From Actinomycetes bacterium (GTDB taxonomy: Bacteria; Actinomycetota; Acidimicrobiia; Acidimicrobiales; RAAP-2), in NCBI GenBank assembly GCA_021841725.1, contig JAKCEC010000093.1, positions 1 to 5,795 on the forward strand: a DNA stretch of 5,795 nt, given 5' to 3'. The notes beneath the pieces are model-generated. The model did no database searches. It had not been told where the DNA came from and saw only the letters and a list, made by a program, of their open reading frames with translations. Shown here piece after piece: positions 1 through 5,645 of this stretch. Each line of letters begins with the position of its first letter. Positions within the stretch are counted from its first letter, which is position 1. A program made the translations under genes and the position numbers.

Positions 1-675
1 GGCCAGCACGGGCAGGCCGACGTGACGCCAGTACCGCCACTTCGACGCGCCGAGGTTGGCGGCGGCCTCACGCCACTGCGGACGCAGCCCGTTGAGGGCG
101 GGGGTGATCACGAGGACCATCAGGGGGACTTGGAAGTACAGGTAGACCAGGGCGACGCCGCTGAACTTATAGAGGGTCCAGCCGTGGTCGTAGGGGTTCA
201 GACCGACGCGGCCGAGCCACGCGGTCGCGACGCCGGCGGGCCCGAGGGACGCGACGAACATGAAGGCCAGGTTGACGCCCCCGAAGTTGGCCAGGACGCC
301 CGACGCCGCGGCGACGAGTCGCCGGAACAGTTCGTGATCGGACTGCGCAATGGCGTAGGCGATCACGGTGCCGACGACACCGGGGATGAGGGCGGTCACG
401 ACGGCGAGTTTGATACTCGTCTCGAAGCCCAGGAGGTACTGGCCACCGTGGGTGATCACCTTGATGTTGTTCAAGGTCGGTTGGCCCGTGCGGGTCTGAA
501 AGGCCAGGGTCGCGATGATGTAGGTGGGAATGCCCAGACCGACCCCGACGTAGACCAGGAAGGGCAGGACGGGCAGGAACGTGCGAACGCGACGACGCAT
601 CTCCGACGTCGCCGTGGCGCGTCCCTCGACACCGCGAAGGGAGGCCGCGGTGTCGAGGGACGAGGTGAACGCCAT
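1..675 (-). CDS. ABC transporter inner-membrane permease, probably for an aminophosphonate (partial, C-terminus missing)
   Basis: This is a binding-protein-dependent ABC importer permease that would form the membrane channel for the solute captured by the upstream binding protein. The 225 visible codons stay open to the left window edge, so the C-terminus is missing. After a polar N-terminus of about 32 residues there is a hydrophobic segment (about 33-59), a second (about 87-111), a third long one (about 119-153) and a fourth (about 168-193). The cytoplasmic EAA loop follows at 203-222, with E203-A-A, G209 and the L-P pair at 221-222, which contacts the ATPase in this superfamily (BPD_transp_1, PF00528). 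The ATG at 675 lies 18 bases after the binding-protein stop, behind a weak GGTAGG. An ATG at 600 (codon 26), preceded by CGGAG, is an alternative start. Permease identity is secure. The aminophosphonate substrate is inferred only from the neighbouring catabolic genes. Confidence 0.93.
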   Translation of the reverse strand, partial: MAFTSSLDTAASLRGVEGRATATSEMRRRVRTFLPVLPFLVYVGVGLGIPTYIIATLAFQTRTGQPTLNNIKVITHGGQYLLGFETSIKLAVVTALIPGVVGTVIAYAIAQSDHELFRRLVAAASGVLANFGGVNLAFMFVASLGPAGVATAWLGRVGLNPYDHGWTLYKFSGVALVYLYFQVPLMVLVITPALNGLRPQWREAAANLGASKWRYWRHVGLPVLA

Positions 676-693
676 GGTGCTGCGCCTACCGGA

Positions 694-1824
694 TCAACCG
701 GCGGCACCGACCTCAGCGGCCCAGTGGGCGGCCACGACGGCCTTGGCCGCGGCGAGCTGGGAGAGGGTCGGGTACTTCGTGGCGCCCTGGGGCGCCGCCG
801 GCAGCAACTTCAGGTACGACTGGTCGACCGTGCCCGCCTTGGTCATCGCCGCCAACTCAATGGGCCGCGCGTAACCCTGCAGGAACAGGTTCTGACCCAC
901 GGTCGAGTACAAGTACTCCTCCCACAGTCGAGCGGCCGCGGGGTGCGGTGCGTCGGCGGTGATGGCCTGGGTGTAGTACGCGGCGTAGTTCGCGTCGGTG
1001 GGGATGCTGACCTTCCACGTCTTGAGGGTCGCCTGAATGCCGTTCTGTAGGTAGTCCCACCAAATCAGGATCGGCGTGGTGCCCGACGCCGCGGTCGCGG
1101 CGCTGCCGCCGGGGACGAAGTTACCGATCTTGTTCAGGTTCGCGAAGTACTTGATACCGGGCTCGATGTTGTTGAACGAACCACCATTGGCCAGCGAGGC
1201 GGCGAACACCGCGCCGAAGGCGGCTCCCGCTTGGGTGGGGTCACCGTTGATGCCCACTTGGTTCTTGTACATCGGGTTGGTCAACTGGGCGAACGACGTC
1301 GGGCACTTGGTGACCTTGGCGGTGTCGCACCCGATCGAGACGTACCCGCCGTAGTCGTCGAACCAACGACCGGTGGGACTCTTCGTCGCCGCCGGGATCG
1401 AGTTCCACGTCTGGACCTTGTAGGGGGCCAGCAGCTGGGCGTTCTCGACGGCGTAACTGGTACCCACGTCCAAGACGTCGGGTGCCGCCGCGCGGCCCTT
1501 ATCGTTCATGACGGCCGTGATCTCGTCCTGACTGGAACCGTTGGGGTTCTCGTCGTTGATCTTGATGCCGTACTTGGCCGTGAAGTCTTTCATGATGGCG
1601 CCGTAGTTGGCCCACCCCTGCAGCGGCAGGGTGATGACGTTGATCGAACCCTCGGCCTTCGCGGCGGCCACCAACGCCGCCATCCCCTTCGCTCCCGACA
1701 CGGACTGCACCGTGGACCAATTGGTCGTCGAGGACGCGTGGGCGGAACCACTGGTGATCGAGACACCGATCGCCAGCGAACTCAGCACACCGGCGGCTGC
1801 GGCCACCTTCAGTTTGTTCAACAC
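694..1824 (-). CDS. Secreted ABC transporter substrate-binding protein, probably for an aminophosphonate
   Basis: This extracytoplasmic solute-binding protein of 376 residues resembles the iron/polyamine/2-aminoethylphosphonate-type binding proteins (SBP_bac families). The N-terminus is a classical Sec signal peptide: K4 and K6, a hydrophobic core at about 7-23, and a likely cleavage after the A-H-A at 28-30. There is no lipobox cysteine, so it is not predicted to be lipid-anchored, which is unusual for a Gram-positive importer. The mature part has the alternating hydrophobic/glycine texture of a two-lobe periplasmic fold, including a YGGYVSIGCD segment followed eight residues later by another Cys (K-C-P), a possible disulfide. 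The start is the GTG at 1824, seven bases after a perfect AGGAGG (1832-1837). The open frame continues upstream to 2070, but that stretch is leader and hydrolase DNA. The permease follows directly. Binding-protein identity is secure, and the ligand is inferred from context. Confidence 0.9.
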   Translation of the reverse strand: MLNKLKVAAAAGVLSSLAIGVSITSGSAHASSTTNWSTVQSVSGAKGMAALVAAAKAEGSINVITLPLQGWANYGAIMKDFTAKYGIKINDENPNGSSQDEITAVMNDKGRAAAPDVLDVGTSYAVENAQLLAPYKVQTWNSIPAATKSPTGRWFDDYGGYVSIGCDTAKVTKCPTSFAQLTNPMYKNQVGINGDPTQAGAAFGAVFAASLANGGSFNNIEPGIKYFANLNKIGNFVPGGSAATAASGTTPILIWWDYLQNGIQATLKTWKVSIPTDANYAAYYTQAITADAPHPAAARLWEEYLYSTVGQNLFLQGYARPIELAAMTKAGTVDQSYLKLLPAAPQGATKYPTLSQLAAAKAVVAAHWAAEVGAAG

Positions 1825-1957
1825 TCGTACTCCTCCTGAATTTGAGCACCGCGGTGGTGACTCCCAGCGAACTGTAGAGAGGCTGGGTAATCCCGGGGCG
1901 ACGGATGTCCCGGCAACGCGTGACGGTTCCTCCAACGACGTGGAAATCTTTGGCGCC
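1825..1957 (-). promoter_or_regulatory. Structured leader upstream of the binding-protein gene
   Basis: This 133-base gap is the only long one in an otherwise tight operon. Read on the minus strand from the hydrolase stop it holds three inverted repeats in a row. The first is CCGGG/CCCGG (1909-1913 with 1893-1897, 11-base loop). The second is CCCAGC/GCTGGG (1882-1887 with 1863-1868, 13-base loop). The third is the perfect 10-base palindrome CACCGCGGTG (1847-1856). The AGGAGG ribosome binding site (1832-1837) and the GTG start follow. I could not match it to a riboswitch class I know. It could be a processing or stabilising structure that raises transporter expression over the enzymes, a protein operator (the palindrome), an attenuator, or an unrecognised regulatory RNA. 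No convincing -35/-10 pair was found inside it. Confidence 0.45.
1832..1837 (-). promoter_or_regulatory. Strong ribosome binding site deciding the GTG start of the binding-protein gene
   Basis: The minus strand reads AGGAGG, a full anti-Shine-Dalgarno match, seven bases before the GTG at 1824. This fixes the start there, where the protein has a proper signal peptide, rather than at any upstream in-frame codon in the region 1825-2070. Confidence 0.85.
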
Positions 1958-2626
1958 TCAGAGTGAACGGTCGGTGACGATCGCACCAAAGAGTTGCGAC
2001 ACCGAGTCGATGACGAGGTCGGCGCCGTGTTCGCGGAGCCGAGCGTCGTCGTCGGTGCCCGTGCGTACACCGATCCGCCGACCGGCCCCCGCGCGTACCC
2101 CGGCCGTCATGTCGGCGGCGGTGTCACCCACGACAGCGACGTTGGACATCGCGGTGACGCGCGCGCGCAGGGCGCACACCCACAACATGTCCGGCGCCGG
2201 ACGACCGCGCCCCGCGTCCGCCGGCGAGACCCGCACGTCCACCAGGTCGCGCCAGCCCAACTGTTCGATCAACAGTTCGCGCGTGGCGGGCGAGAAGCCG
2301 GTGGTGAGGGCGACGCCGACGCCGGCGCGCTGGAGCGCCTCGAGGGTGTCGCGCGCACCGGTGATCTCGCGCACGCCGAAGTCGCGCGCGGCGTCGACGA
2401 AGTGGTCCTCGAAGAGCTGATTGGCGTGTTCGGCGCGGTCCGCGAAGAGGGCCCGGAACACGTCGATCTTCGACTGCCCCATGGTCTCGACGACGTACGC
2501 CCCGGCGCGGTGCGCGGCGCGCTCGTCGAGGTCGAGCGAGGCGAGGGTCCGTTGGAAGGCCTCGAGGACGAGGCCGTCGTCGCGCAGGGTGGTTCCCGCC
2601 ATATCGCAACACACCAGTTCAATCAC
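1958..2626 (-). CDS. Phosphonatase-like HAD hydrolase (PhnX-like, TIGR03351 type)
   Basis: This is a cytoplasmic HAD-superfamily hydrolase of 222 residues, closely related to phosphonoacetaldehyde hydrolase, which cleaves the C-P bond of phosphonoacetaldehyde to acetaldehyde and phosphate. Motif I is D8-M-A-G-T-T, the DxAGT form typical of phosphonatases, instead of the DxD of most HAD enzymes. Motif II is T108-T109-G110. An arginine in G-R-P (R142) replaces the usual HAD lysine, and the acidic motif is G-D169-T-A-A-D173. In the cap, M49-G-Q-S-K53-I-D-V-F-R-A-L matches the region carrying the Schiff-base lysine of PhnX (MGxxKIDxxRAL, from memory). At about 220 residues it is shorter than classical PhnX (about 265-270), as expected for TIGR03351. 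The GTG start at 2626 overlaps the end of the FAD gene by eight bases behind GAGGAG, suggesting translational coupling. Superfamily and subgroup are confident; the exact substrate is inferred. Confidence 0.9.
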   Translation of the reverse strand: MIELVCCDMAGTTLRDDGLVLEAFQRTLASLDLDERAAHRAGAYVVETMGQSKIDVFRALFADRAEHANQLFEDHFVDAARDFGVREITGARDTLEALQRAGVGVALTTGFSPATRELLIEQLGWRDLVDVRVSPADAGRGRPAPDMLWVCALRARVTAMSNVAVVGDTAADMTAGVRAGAGRRIGVRTGTDDDARLREHGADLVIDSVSQLFGAIVTDRSL

Positions 2627-3758
2627 GGAAGCTCTCCTCGGCGATGGCCGGCGCGAGGGTCATGCCGCGTCCCCCGGCGCCGGTGACCAGGGTGACGCCC
2701 GAGGCGACGTCGCGGCGGAGGTAGACCTCGTCACTGCGCGCCGGGTCCACCTGGTGGTAGACGCCGGTCCAGCGCCGCTCGACGCGCGGCATCGCGGGGC
2801 CGATGAGGTGGCGCGCCGCGGCGAGGATGATGTCCAGGGGACGGTCCGGGGCGTCGAAGACGCCCGGGCGCTCCCCCTCGTGGGTGTCGCCCACGGTCAG
2901 GCCCCCGTGACAGCGCTGCTGGATCAGGAGTTGGATCGCGTAGTGGGCCGCGGTCGCCTCCTGGGGGGCCAACACCTCGAGGGCGTCGGCGCGAAAGTGC
3001 GGGTAGTAGCGAAACGTGTCCGCGTTGGCGATCGACGTCGTGAGCGGGTCGGCCAGGGGTTCGGTCTCGGCCATCTGGAGGCGCACGGTACGAAGGGGCT
3101 CACTCTCGACGAGTTCGCGGGCGAAACCGGTGAGCGACGCCCCGAGACAGAGGACGACGCGGTCGCCCGCGTGGACGTCGCCGCGGTGGTCGACGACCGC
3201 GCCGTCGCGCACGCCCACGAGTTCGCGCCCGGCGTGGTAACGGTAGCGCCCACTCGAGATGAGGGCGTGCCGTAGGGCGGCGAGGGCCACGCGCGATTCC
3301 ACCGCGGCGTCGCGTTCGCAGTAGAGCCCCGCGATGAACTGGCCCCGCACGACCGGGTTGCGCACGAGGACCTCCGCGCGCGTCATGAGGTCGAAGCCGC
3401 GCCGCGCGGCGTCGGGACGTTGGGTGGCGCGCCGCGCCACCTCGACCTCGTCGTCGTCGGCCAGCAGGGTGAAGGAGCCGTTGGCTCGAAACCTGATACC
3501 GGGTACGTCCTGAGCGATGACCTCCCAGAGGTGGCGCGCGCGCAGGGCCAGTTCGAATTCGCGCCCCGGGGCCCGCCCACTGACCCAGATCAGGCCGAAG
3601 TTTCGCACCGAGGCGCCCGCGGGCACGGGGTCCCGCTCGAGGTGGACGACCTCGGCGCCGCCGGCCACGGCGAGGTAGGCGTGCAGGGTGCCCAAGATGC
3701 CCCCACCCACGACGACGACGCGCTCACCGCGCAGGCGGGGCTCGAGGGGCAGGGTCAC
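2619..3758 (-). CDS. FAD-dependent oxidoreductase of the DAO family, phosphonate-associated (TIGR03364 / 'HpnW-proposed' type)
   Basis: This cytoplasmic flavoenzyme of 379 residues belongs to the D-amino-acid/glycine-oxidase-like DAO family. The N-terminal Rossmann motif is V-V-G-G-G-I-L-G (16-23), with the ribose-binding acidic E41 at the end of the second strand. The S-V-R-N-F-G stretch at 50-55 is the family's signature-like flavin region. The C-terminal T-G-A-G-G-R-G-M-T-L-A-P (359-370) is the second FAD-contacting loop. Members of this clade recur next to PhnX-like hydrolases. Related FAD enzymes from phosphonate clusters (called PbfC and PbfD, recalled from memory) oxidise 2-aminoethylphosphonate or N-methyl derivatives to phosphonoacetaldehyde, the substrate expected for the neighbouring hydrolase. 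It is the first gene of the minus-strand operon. The GTG at 3758 has no Shine-Dalgarno sequence but has a -10-like TACCCT six bases upstream, so it is probably leaderless. Family is confident; substrate is inferred. Confidence 0.9.
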   Translation of the reverse strand: MTLPLEPRLRGERVVVVGGGILGTLHAYLAVAGGAEVVHLERDPVPAGASVRNFGLIWVSGRAPGREFELALRARHLWEVIAQDVPGIRFRANGSFTLLADDDEVEVARRATQRPDAARRGFDLMTRAEVLVRNPVVRGQFIAGLYCERDAAVESRVALAALRHALISSGRYRYHAGRELVGVRDGAVVDHRGDVHAGDRVVLCLGASLTGFARELVESEPLRTVRLQMAETEPLADPLTTSIANADTFRYYPHFRADALEVLAPQEATAAHYAIQLLIQQRCHGGLTVGDTHEGERPGVFDAPDRPLDIILAAARHLIGPAMPRVERRWTGVYHQVDPARSDEVYLRRDVASGVTLVTGAGGRGMTLAPAIAEESFRD

Positions 3759-3912
3759 GCCCGAAGGGTACGACGCGCAGATGGTGCGTGGGTGACGCGC
3801 GGGTGTCGTCGACGCGATATCTCCTCGACGCCGCGTTCACCCTCGGGAGTGGTGGCGACGTTGCGGGGACGGTGTTAAGAATGGCGGAGACGACGACGAC
3901 GAAGGGGCAACC
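3759..3912. promoter_or_regulatory. Divergent intergenic region between the phosphonate operon and the AIM24-family gene
   Basis: These 154 bases should hold promoters in both directions. On the minus side there is the TACCCT element described separately. On the plus side an AT-richer GTTAAGAAT (3874-3882) is the best -10 candidate for the AIM24-family gene, with only a poor -35. A single GTTCACCC (3835-3842) resembles one half of an actinobacterial PHO box, but no second unit sits beside it. A short GAC repeat (about 3889-3900) precedes the AAGGGG ribosome binding site (3902-3907). Confidence 0.4.
3765..3770 (-). promoter_or_regulatory. Putative -10 element giving a leaderless transcript of the catabolic operon
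   Basis: The minus strand reads TACCCT, which fits the TANNNT pattern. Six bases (3759-3764) separate it from the G of the GTG start at 3758, so transcription would begin on the start codon itself. The lack of any purine-rich ribosome binding site before this GTG supports a leaderless message, common in actinobacteria. No good -35 hexamer was found at 16-19 bases. Confidence 0.45.
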
Positions 3913-4710
3913 GTGGCTGAACACATCGAAGAAGGGCTCCCCGAATTCTCCGACGCCGAGAGTACCGGTGTGGCGCACCGCGTACTGGGCACGACCCTGC
4001 CCGTGCTCGAGGTGCAACTCCAGCCGGGCCAGTCGGTCATCTCCCAGGGCGGTGAGATGTCGTGGATGACGCCGACGGTGACCATGTCGACCCAGACCAG
4101 CGGCGCGGGGGGGTCGGGCCTCGCGGGGGTCTTCAAACGCGCGGTCGCGGGGGGGACCATCTTCATGTCGGAGTTCCGCGCCCAGGGGGGCGTCGGCGTG
4201 GTGGCCTTCGCGGCCAAGATGCCCGGCCACATCCGACCCATCAACGTGAGCGCGACGCGAGAGTACATGGTGTCGCGTCACGGCTTTCTCGCCGCGACCG
4301 ACGCAGTGACCCTGAACTTGGGTTTCCAACAGAAACTGGGCGTGGGCATCTTCTCGGGCAATGGGTTCGTACTCCAACGCATCGCGGGCGAGGGGACCGC
4401 GTGGATCGAACTCTCGGGTGAACTGGTCACCTACGACCTGGCGGCGGGGGAAACCATGTTGGTGCACCCCGGACACATCGGACTCTTTGACGCGAGCGTG
4501 CAGCTCGATATCCAGATGGTGCGCGGGATCAAGAACATGCTCTTCGGGGCCGACACGATCTTCTTGGCCCAACTGACCGGTCCGGGTACCGTGTACCTGC
4601 AGACCATGACCGTGCCCGGGCTCGCCCACGCCCTCGCGCCGTACATGCCGGCCAACGAGGGTGGTCGCGGCGGCGGCGGTATCAATATCGGCGGGTTCAA
4701 CCTGGGTTGA
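3913..4710 (+). CDS. AIM24 / TIGR00266 family protein
   Basis: This 265-residue protein belongs to the AIM24 family (PF01987, TIGR00266), a beta-rich double-stranded helix fold found in bacteria, archaea and mitochondria. The biochemical role of bacterial members is not established; yeast Aim24 is linked to mitochondrial inner-membrane organisation. Family features visible here are the G-G-E-M-S-W-M near 46-52, the G-V-F-K-R-A-V-A-G-G-T-I-F block (72-84), H123-G-F-L-A-A, the glycine-rich F-S-G-N-G-F-V-L-Q with following G-E-G-T (147-162), the V-H-P-G-H (184-188) and the G-P-G-T-V-Y-L-Q-T near the end (223-231). The tail from 249 is glycine-rich, as in many members. There is no signal peptide or membrane segment. 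The GTG start follows AAGGGG by five bases. It is divergent from the phosphonate operon, and two unknown small genes follow it. Family assignment is strong; function is unknown. Confidence 0.92.
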   Translation: MAEHIEEGLPEFSDAESTGVAHRVLGTTLPVLEVQLQPGQSVISQGGEMSWMTPTVTMSTQTSGAGGSGLAGVFKRAVAGGTIFMSEFRAQGGVGVVAFAAKMPGHIRPINVSATREYMVSRHGFLAATDAVTLNLGFQQKLGVGIFSGNGFVLQRIAGEGTAWIELSGELVTYDLAAGETMLVHPGHIGLFDASVQLDIQMVRGIKNMLFGADTIFLAQLTGPGTVYLQTMTVPGLAHALAPYMPANEGGRGGGGINIGGFNLG

Positions 4711-4740
4711 CCCGAGTGCCGCCACGTCACGCGCGGGCCC

Positions 4741-4746
4741 TACACT
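4741..4746 (+). promoter_or_regulatory. Putative -10 element for the two small downstream genes
   Basis: TACACT matches the TANNNT -10 pattern, lies in the 73-base gap after the AIM24-family gene and would give a leader of about 30 bases before the GTG at 4784. The nearest -35-like hexamer, TTGACC at 4707-4712, overlaps the AIM24 stop codon and is 28 bases away, too far for a standard promoter. The call therefore rests on the -10 alone. Read-through from the AIM24 gene is equally possible. Confidence 0.3.
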
Positions 4747-4783
4747 CGAGTCTTCGCCCACGACGCTACACAAGGGGGACACG

Positions 4784-5158
4784 GTGGAAAAAGAGGAATT
4801 GCGTGAAGCGCCCTACGAGGTCGGGCGTTCGCGCCTCTTCGACCAGATGAACGCGCGCGCGGGCGCCTTCACCCACGTGCGACGTCTCACCAATCCCGAG
4901 GGCGCGCGCATCACGTTGCACTACTCCCCGGGCGCGCGCGTCGAAGCCTGGCATCAGTCCGGCGCCGAGCTGGCCGCCCTGTACTCGTGGAACGGGGCCT
5001 GGGTCCTCTTCGACCGTTTCCACACGTCCGAGGGGACCGACACGGTCGTCGTCGTCTCGGCGGCGACCCTGGACCTGCAAGTGCGCGCCAGCGAACTCCT
5101 CGAGGCGACGTCGCCCGGGGCCACGCCCACCGGGAGAAGCGGGTCCCTCGATGAGTGA
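4784..5158 (+). CDS. Small protein of unknown function, first of a tandem pair
   Basis: I do not recognise this 124-residue protein. It is soluble and mixed in charge, with no signal peptide, membrane segment or cysteine. The centre has F29-T-H-V-R, a strand-like I-T-L-H-Y (43-47), L66-Y-S-W-N-G-A-W-V-L-F-D-R (66-78), a valine-rich T-V-V-V-V strand (87-91) and a helical R-A-S-E-L-L-E end (101-107) before a flexible tail. The alternation suggests a small alpha/beta or beta-sandwich domain. The GTG at 4784 is chosen because AAGGGGG (4772-4778) stands five bases before it; the open frame upstream to 4661 is the AIM24 gene in another frame. Its last eight bases overlap the next gene, so the two are probably translationally coupled. 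It shares a faint pattern with that next protein. Confidence 0.75.
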   Translation: MEKEELREAPYEVGRSRLFDQMNARAGAFTHVRRLTNPEGARITLHYSPGARVEAWHQSGAELAALYSWNGAWVLFDRFHTSEGTDTVVVVSAATLDLQVRASELLEATSPGATPTGRSGSLDE

Positions 5159-5537
5159 GCTGGTCGCCAATCCGTTGGCCTTCGCGATCGAGGAGTTCAA
5201 CGTGGCGATCAACACCCACGGGAATTTCACCTACGTCCGTTTCGGACGTGACCTCGATCGCCTGCGCCTGCGCCTCCAGGACGGCCACGAGACGCGACTG
5301 GTACGCCGACTCACCGACCTCGACGGGGGCGTCACCTCGCTCTTCGAGTGCGAGTCGACCGGGGCCGTGATCCTGGTGCGCGAGGACCACCTCTGTGACG
5401 TGGAGGACTGTGATTTCGAGATGGGCGACGTGTCGATCTCGGCGCGCTCGCACGACGGGCTCACGGCCACGATCACCCTCCTCGAATTCGACGGCGAGGA
5501 CCCCGACGAATTCCTCGGCTCGATCCACCCGGGCTAG
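5151..5537 (+). CDS. Small acidic protein of unknown function, second of a tandem pair
   Basis: I do not recognise this 128-residue protein. It is acidic, especially in its last third, with no signal peptide or membrane segment. It begins with a helix-like segment (A-F-A-I-E-E-F, 10-16) and continues N21-T-H-G-N-F-T-Y-V-R, a basic R-L-R-L-R-L strand (37-42), and L64-F-E-C-E-S-T-G-A-V-I-L-V-R-E (64-78). Three cysteines (C67, C82, C87) and H80 lie close together, so a metal site or redox role is possible but unproven. The ATG at 5151 overlaps the preceding gene through ATGAGTGA; a weak GGGAG lies farther upstream, which fits coupling. The order of motifs resembles the preceding protein, so the pair may be diverged paralogues that act together. 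Confidence 0.78.
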   Translation: MSELVANPLAFAIEEFNVAINTHGNFTYVRFGRDLDRLRLRLQDGHETRLVRRLTDLDGGVTSLFECESTGAVILVREDHLCDVEDCDFEMGDVSISARSHDGLTATITLLEFDGEDPDEFLGSIHPG

Positions 5538-5620
5538 GGCCGATTCGAGAACCGTCGGGTGCGTGACGGCGCCCGTCTGGGAATCGACTGTGAATGCGAG
5601 ATCGACCCGGCGGGCTCCGT

Positions 5621-5637
5621 AGCGCCAGAAGGGCGCT
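5621..5637 (+). repeat. Inverted repeat, possible weak terminator or operator
   Basis: AGCGCC (5621-5626) and GGCGCT (5632-5637) pair perfectly around a five-base loop. There is no T-tract, so as an intrinsic terminator it would be of the tract-less kind. It directly abuts the putative -10 at 5640-5645, a position where a repressor could also act. Confidence 0.35.
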
Positions 5638-5645
5638 GGTAGGAT
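5637..5645 (+). promoter_or_regulatory. Putative extended -10 promoter of the epimerase gene
   Basis: TGGTAGGAT contains the TGn extension followed by TAGGAT, matching the extended -10 pattern, which can work without a good -35; none was found at the usual distance. The predicted leader would be about 70 bases. Confidence 0.35.

Noticed and set aside
22..1050. Long plus-strand open frame of 342 codons over the permease and binding-protein genes
   Set aside because: Its translation is a low-complexity run of G, R, D and E typical of the reverse strand of GC-rich genes, and the minus strand encodes clear transporter proteins with an EAA motif and a signal peptide.
1847..1960. SAM-type riboswitch on the plus strand, suggested by CCCGGCAACG followed by CCAACG
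   Set aside because: The other conserved SAM-I/SAM-IV core elements are not there, and the plus strand has no gene downstream for it to control.
1825..2070. N-terminal extension of the binding protein upstream of 1824
   Set aside because: The frame is open by chance through the leader into the hydrolase gene; the signal peptide and the AGGAGG both point to the GTG at 1824.
2619..2626. Identical eight-base overlap at two gene junctions (2619-2626 and 5151-5158) as a special signal
   Set aside because: Eight-base overlaps of the NTGANTGA kind are common in coupled bacterial genes and need no special explanation.
3835..3845. PHO box (PhoP site) GTTCACCCTCG in the divergent region
   Set aside because: Actinobacterial PHO boxes are direct repeats of 11-base units; only one unit is visible, with no recognisable neighbour on either side.
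4713..4748. Hairpin CGAGTG/CACTCG as terminator after the AIM24-family gene
   Set aside because: The loop is 24 bases, there is no T-tract, and the right arm overlaps the better-supported -10 TACACT.
3724..4782. Long minus-strand open frame of 352 codons opposite the AIM24-family gene
   Set aside because: The plus strand encodes a recognisable AIM24-family protein with a good ribosome binding site; the minus translation is His/Arg/Gly-rich with no family features.
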